A DNA stretch of 64,000 bases from contig NZ_CP033922.1 in the NCBI RefSeq assembly GCF_003815715.1, positions 186,001-250,000 of the forward strand, in the 5' to 3' direction. Origin of the DNA: Chryseobacterium sp. G0162. GTDB lineage: Bacteria; Bacteroidota; Bacteroidia; Flavobacteriales; Weeksellaceae. How positions within the stretch are numbered: position 1 is the first letter of the stretch; each line of letters starts with the position of its first letter. Both the position numbers and the translations under genes were made by a program. The notes beneath the pieces were generated by a model. It had not been told where the DNA came from and did not search any database. It saw only the letters and a program-made list of their open reading frames with translations. Of the stretch, positions 1 through 7,829 are shown piece by piece.

Positions 1-345
1 AGTTATTTGTCTTTGGAGTACATTTCAAAAAGATTTTTTGAAAAAATTATAACACTAGTTTTTTGAACTTATACATTTTACCATCAAGTCTCAAAAGTTC
101 TTAAAACCTTAAGCTTACTTTAGAAAATTTTAAATGATGCTGCAAGAAGAACACACTAGTTTGTTTTGAAAATCTAAGATTTTCATGGATATGCAACAGA
201 ATATCAAAAATTTAATATTCTCCTCCTTTAATGGAGTTACAGATTGATAGGCACTTTCTTTCTACCTTTCTCACAAAAAACTACAAAATAATCTTGTATT
301 GCATTACCTAAAACTGATATTTTTGAATATTAGAATTCATCTTTT
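1..345. other. Intergenic region upstream of the Crp/Fnr gene
   Basis: I see no convincing gene in this 345-base AT-rich stretch. It holds two related words, CACTAGTTTTTTGAA at 53-67 and CACTAGTTTGTTTTGAA at 154-170, an 8-bp stem hairpin at 167-185, and a promoter-like element just before the first gene. It probably carries the regulatory region of that gene. Confidence 0.5.
294..325 (+). promoter_or_regulatory. Putative promoter of the Crp/Fnr-type regulator
   Basis: A TTG at 294-296 is followed after 21 bases by TATTTTTG at 318-325, which fits the Bacteroidota -33/-7 pattern (TTG, TAnnTTTG). Transcription would begin about 6 bases downstream, giving a leader of roughly 15 bases before the ATG at 346. 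The pattern is seen; promoter activity is inferred. Confidence 0.45.
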
Positions 346-909
346 ATGAATATAGACCAGATTCTTGACCAGATTTATACACTCCCTGAAGACTCGAAAA
401 ATAGTTTAAAAACCTATATCTCTGAAGTTTCCCATCCCAAAGGATACTGTTTGATGGAAGCAGATAAGGTTATCCCTTACGTTTATTTTATCCGTAAAGG
501 AATTGCCCGTGCCTACTCTTCTACTTCAGATAATGATATTACGTTCTGGTTCGGCAGTGAAGGTCAGTGCGTCCTTTCTATGAAAAGTTATGTGGAAGAT
601 AAACCAGGTTATGAAAGCATTGAACTACTGGAAGACTGTGATCTGTACAGACTTGAAACCGAAAATCTCAAAAAACTGTTTAATGAGGATATTCATATTG
701 CCAATTGGGGTAGAAAGCTGGCGGAATTGGAAATGATAAAATCTGAAGAGCTGATTATCTCAAGACAATTTAAAACCTCACTGGAACGGTATAAAGATAT
801 TATCCAGTATCAACCGGAGTTACTCAAAAGAGTTCAGCTTGGATATATTGCCTCCTACCTTGGAATTACACAGGTGAGTCTGAGCAGAATCCGTGCGGAG
901 ATTAAGTAA
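346..909 (+). CDS. Crp/Fnr family transcriptional regulator
   Basis: A 187-residue protein with the Bacteroidota type of Crp/Fnr layout. A cNMP-binding-like beta-barrel covers about residues 20-115 (FIRKGIARAYSS and the GYESIELLEDC stretch), then a long helix, then a compact C-terminal helix-turn-helix at about residues 163-187 (LGYIASYLGITQVSLSRIR). Proteins of this type are cytoplasmic one-component regulators, but many in this phylum do not keep cAMP-binding residues, so the ligand is unknown. The gene stands alone, with its own promoter-like element upstream. It could control the SMR exporter 340 bases downstream, but nothing in the sequence shows that. The family is clear; the regulon is not. 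Confidence 0.85.
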   Translation: MNIDQILDQIYTLPEDSKNSLKTYISEVSHPKGYCLMEADKVIPYVYFIRKGIARAYSSTSDNDITFWFGSEGQCVLSMKSYVEDKPGYESIELLEDCDLYRLETENLKKLFNEDIHIANWGRKLAELEMIKSEELIISRQFKTSLERYKDIIQYQPELLKRVQLGYIASYLGITQVSLSRIRAEIK

Positions 910-1248
910 AAATTATGTTTAAGGATAGAAGCGTTTTAAGTTTTGGCTAAAGCCAGAGGAAAGCTAATTTATATTGAAAGCAGACTAAAGTCCGCTCCTA
1001 TTCACATTATGGTGTATGTGATAGCAATATTGATGATTATTTATTGAAATAAAAACAAGCAGCTAACAGCTTTTATCTAAAAAGCCCTCATGAATTAAGC
1101 AACAGAACATCATCCATTCTAACTACTATAACACCTCTATTCCAGTTCCCAACCTCCGGCCTACTTCCTAAAAAAACTCATTTTTTAACAATTGTAAAAT
1201 TTTTTCTCCGTTCAATTTCTGAAATTTGTAACAGAAAAATTTTAAAAA
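910..1248. other. Gene-free stretch with a hairpin-pair repeat
   Basis: No coding sequence is supported in these 339 bases. The stretch contains a two-hairpin element (see the repeat at 943-997). Just before the SMR gene is GAAATTTG at 1221-1228, one base off a TAnnTTTG -7 box, without a well-spaced TTG. I looked for a guanidine riboswitch because the downstream gene is Gdx-like and saw none. Confidence 0.4.
943..997. repeat. REP-like intergenic element with two small hairpins
   Basis: The words GGCTAAAGCC (945-954) and GACTAAAGTC (983-992) each form a short stem around AA. They are about 28 bases apart, and the second is followed by CGCTCCTATT. From memory, pairs of this kind (GGCTAAAGCC ... 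GGACTAAAGTCC, GCTCCTATT) are dispersed between genes in Chryseobacterium genomes. Only one copy is seen in this window, so the repeat status rests on recall. Confidence 0.4.
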
Positions 1249-1581
1249 ATGAATTGGATAATATTAGTTATCGCAGGATTATTTGAGGTTGCCTTTGCCT
1301 CTTGTTTAGGAAAGGCAAAAGAAACATCAGGGACGGAAATGTATCTTTGGTACACCGGTTTTCTGATAACGATGACTATCAGTATGCTTCTTCTGATCAA
1401 AGCTACGCAAACATTACCTATTGGTACTGCTTATGCGGTATGGACAGGAATTGGAGCGGTAGGAACAGCTTTAATGGGAATTATCTTCTTTAAAGACCCT
1501 GTAAGTTTCTGGAGAGTATTTTTTATTGTAACACTTATTGGATCAGTTGTAGGTTTAAAAGCTGTTTCTTCATCACATTAA
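1249..1581 (+). CDS. sugE: SMR family exporter, Gdx/SugE-like
   Basis: A 110-residue inner-membrane protein with four predicted transmembrane helices, the full length for small multidrug resistance proteins. It has the essential membrane glutamate at residue 13 (AGLFEVAFA) and the segment GTAYAVWTGIGAVG with Trp65. That segment is typical of the SugE/Gdx branch, which exports guanidinium and small quaternary ammonium ions by proton antiport as a dual-topology dimer. No paired SMR gene lies next to it, which fits a homodimer. A bidirectional-looking terminator follows at 1618-1651. The SMR family is certain; guanidinium as the substrate is inferred from the signature. Confidence 0.85.
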   Translation: MNWIILVIAGLFEVAFASCLGKAKETSGTEMYLWYTGFLITMTISMLLLIKATQTLPIGTAYAVWTGIGAVGTALMGIIFFKDPVSFWRVFFIVTLIGSVVGLKAVSSSH

Positions 1582-1617
1582 GATAAAAATATAAACTTCT
1601 ATCTATATTTAAAAATG

Positions 1618-1651
1618 AAACCGCCTTCGTTATGAAGACGGTTTTGTTTTG
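1618..1651 (+). terminator. Terminator between the SMR exporter and the methyltransferase gene
   Basis: An 11-bp stem (AAACCGCCTTC at 1618-1628 with GAAGACGGTTT at 1634-1644, one G-T wobble) has a 5-base loop and is followed by TGTTTT. Read from the minus strand, the hairpin is followed by CATTTTT, so it could serve both convergent genes. Confidence 0.75.
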
Positions 1652-1693
1652 ATTATATTTCAGAATGCTCTGCTTCTTACTTTATATTTCTTA

Positions 1694-2461
1694 TTATTTT
1701 TTGAAGACTAAGGGTAAGATTTCATTGCTTCTTAACCCATATTTCTTTATTTCTTCTTCTGAAAATTTCTGCGAATAGAAATTGATATCTGTTTCAAATC
1801 CTGCATTTCTTAAACGGTCAAAATAATCCATTCCGTACCAGCGTACATGATCGTATTGACCAAAATGTTTCTGGCGTTCTTTCGGATCTTTGATGGTAAA
1901 ATCTTCATAGGTTGTTGCCAGTGAATTTTTCATCGGAACCTGAAGAATTCCCCATCCTCCGGGTTTCATTACCCTGTACAATTCGCTCATTGCTTTTGCA
2001 TCGTCTTCAATGTGTTCCAGAACATGGTTACAGAAAACAATATCAAAGCTGTCGTTCTCGAAAGGTAAATCAAGAATATCAGCCTTCACATCTACAATAG
2101 GAGAATATAAGTCTGCCGAAATATAATTCAGATTACTCATTCTCTTGAATTTTCTCAAAAATTCCTGTTCGGGAGCAATATGTAGTACTTTATAATTTTT
2201 AATGAAAAAATCGGTTTCGTTCTGAAGATACAGCCACATCTGGCGATGTCTCTCCAGACTCAAGGTTCCCGGAGAAAGAGCATTCTCTCTTTGTTTCCCA
2301 TAGCCATAAGGCAAAAACTTTCGATATGACCTTCCATCAATGGGATCATAAAACTCATCTCCTTTGAAAAACTGATAAATAAGCGGTCTTGCCCAAATGC
2401 TCATTTTAATAAGCATGGGACGTGGAATTTTATTCAGTAAAAGCTTAGTTATCTTCTTCAT
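1694..2461 (-). CDS. Class I SAM-dependent methyltransferase
   Basis: A 255-residue cytoplasmic protein. The central Rossmann part runs from KVLHIAPEQ (about 93-101, the site of motif I, without the usual DxGxG) through SADLYSP, ADILDLPF and FDIVFCNHVLEHIED to the post-motif MKPGGWGILQVPM, a pattern of Methyltransf_11-type enzymes. The N-terminal 80 residues are basic and include a FYDPIDGRSYRKFLPYGYG segment. The substrate cannot be told; similar proteins are often called glycolipid or small-molecule methyltransferases without proof. The start codon overlaps the stop of map by one base (TAATG), which suggests translational coupling. Confidence 0.8.
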   Translation of the reverse strand: MKKITKLLLNKIPRPMLIKMSIWARPLIYQFFKGDEFYDPIDGRSYRKFLPYGYGKQRENALSPGTLSLERHRQMWLYLQNETDFFIKNYKVLHIAPEQEFLRKFKRMSNLNYISADLYSPIVDVKADILDLPFENDSFDIVFCNHVLEHIEDDAKAMSELYRVMKPGGWGILQVPMKNSLATTYEDFTIKDPKERQKHFGQYDHVRWYGMDYFDRLRNAGFETDINFYSQKFSEEEIKKYGLRSNEILPLVFKK

Positions 2462-3270
2462 TAAAAATCCAGTTGGAAAGGCTTCTCTTCGTCACTTACG
2501 ATCCCTAACGCTTCGTATACATAATCAAATGTAGAAAGCAATACCGGCTTACCATTGATTACCGCTACATCGTGCTCAAAATGCGCAGATGGCAGGTTAT
2601 CTAAAGTAGTTACCGTCCAGCCATCATTATGGAATTTTACTTTTTCAGTTCCAAGGTTAATCATCGGTTCAATAGCAATGGCTAAACCGTCTTTAATCAC
2701 CTTTCCACTTCCTTGTTTTCCATAGTTAGGAACCTGTGGATCTTCGTGCATCTGTCTTCCTAAACCATGTCCTACAAGCTCTCTTACGACACCATATCCT
2801 TCTTTTTCACAATGTGCCTGGATAGCATGAGAGATATCTCCGATTCTTTTTCCTCTGATACATTGCTCAATCCCTTTATAAAGAGATTCTTTCGCAACTT
2901 TCAACAACTTTTTAACTTCCGGCTTTACTTCTCCGATTTCAAAAGTATAGGCATGATCTCCCACAAATCCGTTAAGGATCACTCCACAGTCTACGGAAAG
3001 AACATCTCCTTCTTTTACCACTTCATTATTCGGAAAACCGTGAACTACCTGCTCATTAGGAGAAATACAAAGAGAGTTCGGGAAACCTCCGTATCCTAAA
3101 AATGCAGGTTGTGCACCATGATCTTTAATAAAATCGTGTGCTAACTTATCCAAATATAAAGTTGTAATTCCCGGTTTAATTTCTTTTGCCAACATTCCCA
3201 ATGTTTTAGAAACCAATCGGGCGCTCTCCTTCATCAGACGCAGTTCGTCTATTGTTTTTAATTGAATCAT
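2461..3270 (-). CDS. map: Methionine aminopeptidase, type I
   Basis: A 269-residue cytosolic metallopeptidase that removes the initiator methionine from nascent proteins. The five metal ligands of the pita-bread fold are visible: Asp94 (SVDCGV), Asp105 (GDHAYTF), His168 (GHGLGR), Glu201 (AIEPMI) and Glu232 (FEHDVAV). The substrate-binding His77 is also present (VVHGFP). There is no type II insertion and no N-terminal zinc-finger extension. The gene is upstream of and overlaps the methyltransferase gene by one base. The space in front of it (3271-3356) is made of degenerate ATGTATTAAT-like words and contains no clear promoter. Confidence 0.97.
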   Translation of the reverse strand: MIQLKTIDELRLMKESARLVSKTLGMLAKEIKPGITTLYLDKLAHDFIKDHGAQPAFLGYGGFPNSLCISPNEQVVHGFPNNEVVKEGDVLSVDCGVILNGFVGDHAYTFEIGEVKPEVKKLLKVAKESLYKGIEQCIRGKRIGDISHAIQAHCEKEGYGVVRELVGHGLGRQMHEDPQVPNYGKQGSGKVIKDGLAIAIEPMINLGTEKVKFHNDGWTVTTLDNLPSAHFEHDVAVINGKPVLLSTFDYVYEALGIVSDEEKPFQLDF

Positions 3271-3356
3271 TGTATTAATTTACCAATGTATTAATGTATC
3301 AGTGTATCCATATTGATCGATAAATTGGTACACTGTTAAATTGTTATATTTTTATT

Positions 3357-3788
3357 TTACCAGAAAAGTCCTTTTTTCTTTTCTTTTTTAAGTTTTGAAT
3401 AAGCCAAAACTTCTCCTCCTTCTACACGGAATTCTATTCTTTCCTGAATAATATTGTAGATTTCACCCCATCCCGGGAACCCACCAATATTTCTGTCATC
3501 AATGAACCAGTCTGCATCTAATTTTCTCGATTGATTTGCGGAATCAAAAACCTCTCCTTCGAAGCTTGAATTCACTGCATAAAATTCCAATCCGTTCTTT
3601 TTGCAGAATTCTACTGCTTCATCTAACGTTTTTCCGTGTCTGTATGTCCAAAGAATAAGCCTAAATCCTTCTGCCTGTAATCTTTTCAAGGTCTCGAAAG
3701 CGAAGATCTTTGCCTTTCCAATTCCTGGGTAAGCATCATCAACAATAGTTCCGTCAAAGTCAACAGCAATCTTTTTATTATTTAACAT
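3357..3788 (-). CDS. BT0820-family HAD-type hydrolase
   Basis: A 143-residue HAD-superfamily protein. Motif I is DFDGT, with Asp10 as the nucleophile and Asp12 as the acid/base. A Thr in the LILWTYR segment fits motif II, and WFIDDRNIGG carries the motif IV acidic pair. There is no large cap domain. It matches the small C0-type proteins named after Bacteroides BT0820, which are probable cytoplasmic phosphatases of unknown substrate. It has its own promoter-like element (3810-3838), then an 86-base gap before map. The family assignment is firm; a specific reaction cannot be given. Confidence 0.85.
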   Translation of the reverse strand: MLNNKKIAVDFDGTIVDDAYPGIGKAKIFAFETLKRLQAEGFRLILWTYRHGKTLDEAVEFCKKNGLEFYAVNSSFEGEVFDSANQSRKLDADWFIDDRNIGGFPGWGEIYNIIQERIEFRVEGGEVLAYSKLKKEKKKGLFW

Positions 3789-3809
3789 TTTGTTCTTTTT
3801 TTAGCTTTG

Positions 3810-3838
3810 CAAAGATAAGAAATAAAAAAGAGTGCCAA
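3810..3838 (-). promoter_or_regulatory. Promoter of the BT0820-type hydrolase gene
   Basis: On the minus strand, TTG (3836-3838) is followed after 18 bases by TATCTTTG (3810-3817), a full TAnnTTTG match about 21 bases before the start codon. The TTG lies inside the terminator hairpin of the upstream desaturase gene. Confidence 0.6.
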
Positions 3839-3852
3839 ATAGAAAGGCACTC
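3824..3852 (-). terminator. Terminator of the acyl-ACP desaturase gene
   Basis: Read on the minus strand, GAGTGCC (3852-3846) pairs with GGCACTC (3836-3830) across a 9-base loop and is followed by TTTTTTATT, a standard intrinsic terminator 36 bases after the desaturase stop. Confidence 0.85.
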
Positions 3853-3887
3853 AATACTTTTATAATTTAAAATAATAATATGGGCTA

Positions 3888-4865
3888 CTAGCTCTTAACC
3901 CAGTTAAACTGGAACTGAAGATCCGGAGTAGAAACTCTGTCTGTAATCTTCTGTAGTCTTGAAGGAAGCTTCATCAGGTATTCCTGAGCTTTTTCTGCTT
4001 TTTCTGTAAGACCTTTTACGTGCTCAATCTTCCATTCATCCAACAGATCTTTCATAATGTTGATATAATCCTGACCGGTATATACCATACATCTTTGTGC
4101 TGCATCTGAGAAGTGTCCCCAAAGTTCACCTGCCTTCTGTCCTGATTGTCTCATCAGGTGAGCAGGCATTACAATCTTCTTGCGCATCATATCTTCGAAA
4201 GCAAGAATCATTTCTGATGGATCTATTTCAAGGATTTTAGCTACGAAATGCTTGTAAGCTTTTGCGTGTCTCGCTTCGTCTGCTGCAATTACACCGCACA
4301 TTTTAGCTAATTTTCCGTTTCCGGATTGTTTTGCTAATGTTCCTACTCTTCTGTGAGAGATATTGGTTGCTGTTTCCTGGAAACTTGTATAAATGAAATT
4401 TCTGTATGGGTCCATGCTTGTTCCCAAGTCGAATCCATCATTAATAAGATATTGAGTGGTAATTTCTACCTCCCTCATATTTACTCTACCACACAGGTAA
4501 AGGTATTTGTTTAATAAATCTCCGTGCCTGTTCTCTTCTGCAGTCCAAGCTCTTACCCAGTTTGCCCAGCCTACTTTTTCTTCCTGATTAATTCCGTCAA
4601 CCCCCATTAACCAAGACTCATAAGAAGGAAGAGCTTCTTCTGTGATACAGTCTCCAATCAAGGTTACAAAAAGGTCGTAAGGCATTTCACGGGCAAAAGT
4701 CTGAATTTCTTCAAGATCATGTTTAAATTCATCGCTTGAAGGATCTGGTAAATAATCAGAAGGCTGCCAAATTTTTTCAATTGGCGTTAAAAATTTATCA
4801 AGAAAAGAACCTACTTCCTTTTCCAATAATCCCATTACTTCTTTCCTAACAAGCTTTTGATACAT
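3888..4865 (-). CDS. Acyl-[acyl-carrier-protein] desaturase
   Basis: A 325-residue soluble di-iron desaturase that would introduce a cis double bond into ACP-bound fatty acids, using O2 and electrons from ferredoxin. The di-iron ligands are visible as two helical pairs: Glu83 and EENRH (110-114), and Glu164 with His171 (ETATNISH) and DEARH (196-200). The protein has the plant-type/actinobacterial FA_desaturase_2 fold and no membrane helices. It is a single-gene unit with a TATCTTTG -7 box at 4889-4896 and a terminator at 3824-3852. A ferredoxin gene elsewhere in the window (59496-59846) is a possible electron donor, which is only a guess. Confidence 0.92.
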   Translation of the reverse strand: MYQKLVRKEVMGLLEKEVGSFLDKFLTPIEKIWQPSDYLPDPSSDEFKHDLEEIQTFAREMPYDLFVTLIGDCITEEALPSYESWLMGVDGINQEEKVGWANWVRAWTAEENRHGDLLNKYLYLCGRVNMREVEITTQYLINDGFDLGTSMDPYRNFIYTSFQETATNISHRRVGTLAKQSGNGKLAKMCGVIAADEARHAKAYKHFVAKILEIDPSEMILAFEDMMRKKIVMPAHLMRQSGQKAGELWGHFSDAAQRCMVYTGQDYINIMKDLLDEWKIEHVKGLTEKAEKAQEYLMKLPSRLQKITDRVSTPDLQFQFNWVKS

Positions 4866-4888
4866 TTTTATATTCAGTTTTTAATTAG

Positions 4889-4896
4889 CAAAGATA
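4889..4896 (-). promoter_or_regulatory. -7 box of the desaturase gene
   Basis: The minus strand reads TATCTTTG, a perfect TAnnTTTG box, 24 bases before the start codon. I did not find a well-spaced TTG -33 element. Confidence 0.5.
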
Positions 4897-4960
4897 TGAT
4901 TTATTTATTATTTAACGCATAATAAAGTATGCAACTCATACCTTATCTGACATAAATCAT

Positions 4961-4993
4961 AAAAAAATGCCGATATACAAGTATAACGGCATT
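4961..4993 (-). terminator. Terminator of gpmI
   Basis: On the minus strand AATGCCG pairs with CGGCATT, extended by a GTATA/TATAC inner stem around an AA loop. The hairpin is followed by a run of seven T. It lies 23 bases after the gpmI stop codon. Confidence 0.85.
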
Positions 4994-5015
4994 ATTATAA
5001 CAATATTATTGAATT

Positions 5016-6557
5016 TTAACTAACTAAAATATCTCCTGTCATTGCATTTGGTATTTCAACCCCCATTACATTAAGGATTGTAGGGGCTACATCACCCAGT
5101 TTTCCTGGTTTTAAGTTCCATGTACGGTCTTTATCCATGACAATGAAAGGGACCAGATTGGTTGAGTGTTGAGTATTAGGAGTTCCATCAGGATTCAGCA
5201 TAACATCTGAATTTCCGTGGTCAGCCAGAATAAATACGGCATATCCGTTTTCATAGGCTGCTGTAGCTACTTTTTCAATACATGCATCTACTGTTTCTGC
5301 AGCTTTTACAGCGGCTTCAAATACTCCTGTATGGCCTACCATATCTGTATTCGCAAAATTCAGACATACAAAATCTGCAGTTCCTTGCTCCAGTTCCGGA
5401 ACAATCGCATTGGTAATGTCGTAAGCGGACATTTCAGGTTTTAAATCATATGTAGGAACGTCTTTTGGACTCGGACATAACAGTCTTTTTTCTCCATTGA
5501 ATTCTTCTTCTCTTCCTCCTGAGAAGAAGAAAGTAACGTGAGGATATTTTTCTGTTTCAGCAATTCTGATCTGGGTTTTCCCGTTATTCTCCAAAACTTC
5601 CCCCATTGTTTCTGTTAATACATTTTCATCAAATACCACCTGAACATTCTGGAATGTTTTATCATAGTTGGTCAACGTAATATAATTAAGGTTAAGTTTC
5701 TTCATTGAGTATTCAGGAAAGTCTTTCTGTGAAAGTACTTCTGTAATTTCTCTTCCTCTGTCTGTACGGAAGTTGAAGCAGATTACCACATCATTATCGA
5801 TAATTTTTGCTACCGGAACAACGTTTCCTGTAGCGGTTGTATTGACTAAAATGATAGGTTTAAGGAATTCATCTGTCACATTATTGTCATATGAATCTTT
5901 GATCGCTGCTAATGCATCGGTTGTTTCGAATCCAATTCCTTCCACAAGTGCATCATAAGCCAATTTCACACGTTCCCATCTCTTATCTCTGTCCATTGCG
6001 TAGTATCTTCCTACAACAGTAGCCAGTTTTCCGGTAGTTGCTTCCATATGGTTCTGAAGTTCTTCAATGAAGCCTAATCCGGAATGCGGATCGCAGTCTC
6101 TTCCGTCTGTAAATGCATGTACAAAAACATTTTCATTTAACCCAAATTCTTTGGCTGCAGTCAATAATCCTTTCAGGTGATTGATATGTGAGTGTACTCC
6201 TCCATTGGAAACCAGTCCTATAAAGTGTACTTTTTTGTTTTCTTTTTTAGCATAATCAAAAGCATCCTGAATCACTTTTTCCTGTCCCAGGGTTCCGTTT
6301 TCAACAGCCATATTCAGTTTTACCAGATTTTGGTAAACGACTCTTCCGGCTCCAAGGTTCATATGGCCTACTTCAGAATTTCCCATCTGTCCTGCAGGAA
6401 GACCAACCGCTAAACCGCTTGCTTCAAGAGTAGTGTGTGGAAATTTTTGGTAGCAGCTATCTATAAATGGTGTGTTTGCTTTGTCTATGGCAGAAACTTC
6501 AGGGTTTGTTCCTAGTCCCCATCCGTCAAGGATTGCTAATATTGCTTTTTTTGACAT
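5016..6557 (-). CDS. gpmI: 2,3-bisphosphoglycerate-independent phosphoglycerate mutase
   Basis: A 513-residue cytosolic glycolytic enzyme that interconverts 3- and 2-phosphoglycerate, using two Mn2+ and a phosphoserine intermediate. The N-terminal DGWG (Asp11) and C-terminal ADHGNSD segments form the alkaline-phosphatase-like metal site. The catalytic Ser61 lies in MGNSEVGHMNLGAGR. Other family landmarks are HAFTDGRDCDPHSG, GRYYAMDRDKRWER and NFRTDRGREIT. Length and motifs are standard. It has its own TAAATTTG -7 box and a strong terminator. Confidence 0.98.
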   Translation of the reverse strand: MSKKAILAILDGWGLGTNPEVSAIDKANTPFIDSCYQKFPHTTLEASGLAVGLPAGQMGNSEVGHMNLGAGRVVYQNLVKLNMAVENGTLGQEKVIQDAFDYAKKENKKVHFIGLVSNGGVHSHINHLKGLLTAAKEFGLNENVFVHAFTDGRDCDPHSGLGFIEELQNHMEATTGKLATVVGRYYAMDRDKRWERVKLAYDALVEGIGFETTDALAAIKDSYDNNVTDEFLKPIILVNTTATGNVVPVAKIIDNDVVICFNFRTDRGREITEVLSQKDFPEYSMKKLNLNYITLTNYDKTFQNVQVVFDENVLTETMGEVLENNGKTQIRIAETEKYPHVTFFFSGGREEEFNGEKRLLCPSPKDVPTYDLKPEMSAYDITNAIVPELEQGTADFVCLNFANTDMVGHTGVFEAAVKAAETVDACIEKVATAAYENGYAVFILADHGNSDVMLNPDGTPNTQHSTNLVPFIVMDKDRTWNLKPGKLGDVAPTILNVMGVEIPNAMTGDILVS

Positions 6558-6576
6558 TTTGTAAAACTTTAGTACA

Positions 6577-6584
6577 CAAATTTA
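6577..6584 (-). promoter_or_regulatory. -7 box of gpmI
   Basis: The minus strand reads TAAATTTG, a full TAnnTTTG match 20 bases before the ATG at 6557. A -33 TTG at the usual distance is not obvious. Confidence 0.45.
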
Positions 6585-6646
6585 TTGAATTTCCGATGAA
6601 TAGACGAATTTGAAACCTCCAATTTTATACCACTCTCATAGTCAAG

Positions 6647-6673
6647 ACCCTACCCTTGAAACAAGGCCAGGGT
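6647..6673. repeat. Intergenic hairpin with internal loop
   Basis: ACCCT (6647-6651) and CCTTG (6654-6658) pair with CAAGG (6662-6666) and AGGGT (6669-6673), separated by 2-base internal loops and an AAA tip. No T run follows on either strand, so it is not a standard terminator. It lies between the zincin-like gene and gpmI. Confidence 0.4.
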
Positions 6674-6739
6674 TTGTAATTTGGTAATATCTGGCAGATC
6701 TTACATATATCATTATCTTGATTTAATTTTCCAATACGA

Positions 6740-7669
6740 TTATTCTTTAAAAAAGTCTTCGAATTTCATATTGTTTTTCTTAGTGTATTCTTTGATATAG
6801 GAATCCAGGAAACCACTTTCTTTTAAGAACTTTAAAGGATCTGTAATATGTAAAATATCCTGAACCGCTTTATGTTTATCTAGCTGTTTATTGAAATAGG
6901 CCTCACTAATCTTATATCCCATCCAATATCCTAGGTCATTGGGACGGTCGTCCTTTTTAGTAGTTCCGTAAAGCCAATCCATAGGACTGCTTGTTTTTAA
7001 TACGGTTACGAATTCTCTGTATAATGCATCAGAATGAGCCTCACCATATTGATAAAATGGGCTGTTATTCGTCTCTCCTGAGACCAGTTCACTGATAAAA
7101 TCTGCACTTCCTTCCATAAGGCAGTATTTCAGTAAATTATCTTTCCCTTTAATGTCTTGCTGAAAATGAACCAATTCATGAGAAATAAGGCCAACAATTC
7201 CATCCAGGTTTCTAAGGTTTTCTGTTCCAATCATCACTCCGTCATTAGTAAAAGTCCCACCAGTGTTGAATCTTCCGTATACAAAATAGATTGGTGGAAA
7301 TTTAGCTTGAGGATACCAATATTTCATTCCACTGTAAATAGATCGGATTCTTTTTTCTTTTTGCTTTAATCCTGACAATACATTACGGCTTTCCAGATAA
7401 TCTGCTTTTCTCTTTTTTACCATCGTATATAAGGAATCAGCATTGATGATTCGGTTTTCCGTAAAACCCTTCACTCCAGGAGAACCATTTTTCATATAGT
7501 CTATAAAAGGATTTTGTTTTGAGGTATCCATTTTATCAAATGCTTTCCAGAAGTTTTCGGTATCTTTTGTTTCAAAAACAGCACCCAAAGGATCTGTAGA
7601 AAAACCGGTTTGAGCGTTTGTCATCCCGAAGGTCAAAAGTAAGGCAGCAAGGATATGATGAGTCTTCAT
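6740..7669 (-). CDS. Secreted zincin-like protein, GldB/DUF2268-related
   Basis: A 309-residue protein with a signal peptide (hydrophobic residues 6-19, ending TNAQ). It contains a zinc metallopeptidase signature, HELVH at 164-168, and a downstream glutamate at about residue 186 (LMEGSADFISE) that could be the third ligand. The arrangement resembles DUF2268 and GldB-like proteins, which are predicted Zn-dependent proteases of the periplasm or cell surface. Without a lipobox it is not an evident GldB lipoprotein, so I do not call it a gliding gene. A TATTTTTG -7 box lies 23 bases before the start (7692-7699). Protease activity is predicted from the motif only. Confidence 0.7.
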   Translation of the reverse strand: MKTHHILAALLLTFGMTNAQTGFSTDPLGAVFETKDTENFWKAFDKMDTSKQNPFIDYMKNGSPGVKGFTENRIINADSLYTMVKKRKADYLESRNVLSGLKQKEKRIRSIYSGMKYWYPQAKFPPIYFVYGRFNTGGTFTNDGVMIGTENLRNLDGIVGLISHELVHFQQDIKGKDNLLKYCLMEGSADFISELVSGETNNSPFYQYGEAHSDALYREFVTVLKTSSPMDWLYGTTKKDDRPNDLGYWMGYKISEAYFNKQLDKHKAVQDILHITDPLKFLKESGFLDSYIKEYTKKNNMKFEDFFKE

Positions 7670-7691
7670 ATTAGTTTTTAAAATTAACGAT

Positions 7692-7699
7692 CAAAAATA
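7692..7699 (-). promoter_or_regulatory. -7 box of the zincin-like gene
   Basis: The minus strand reads TATTTTTG, matching TAnnTTTG, 23 bases before the start codon at 7669. No clear -33 element was found. Confidence 0.4.
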
Positions 7700-7817
7700 T
7701 GAAAAATTGCCCCTCATTTAAATTTGAAAACATATTTTTCAGCATCAAACTTTCCTATTCTTCTAAAAAGGTTTATAATTTCAGAAACAGTTCTTTTATA
7801 AATCCATAAATCTTTTT

Positions 7818-7825
7818 TAATTTTG
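7818..7825 (+). promoter_or_regulatory. -7 box immediately before the SUI1-family gene
   Basis: TAATTTTG, a perfect TAnnTTTG box, ends only four bases before the ATG at 7830. With the normal box-to-start distance of this sigma factor class, transcription would begin at or within a base or two of the ATG, giving a leaderless mRNA. The -33 TTG is not clear. Confidence 0.5.
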
Positions 7826-7829
7826 CGGT

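Noticed and set aside
910..1248. Guanidine riboswitch before the Gdx-like SMR gene
   Set aside because: I looked for the conserved ACGR-type motifs and stems and saw none; only a REP-like element is present.
3271..3356. Inverted repeat before map
   Set aside because: The words ACCAATGTATTAATGTATCAGTGTA and TAAATTGGTACACTG hint at a decayed hairpin, but pairing is interrupted and I could not define arms.
6740..7669. GldB gliding-motility lipoprotein
   Set aside because: The protein is related in its zincin-like region but lacks a lipobox, and no other gld gene is near.
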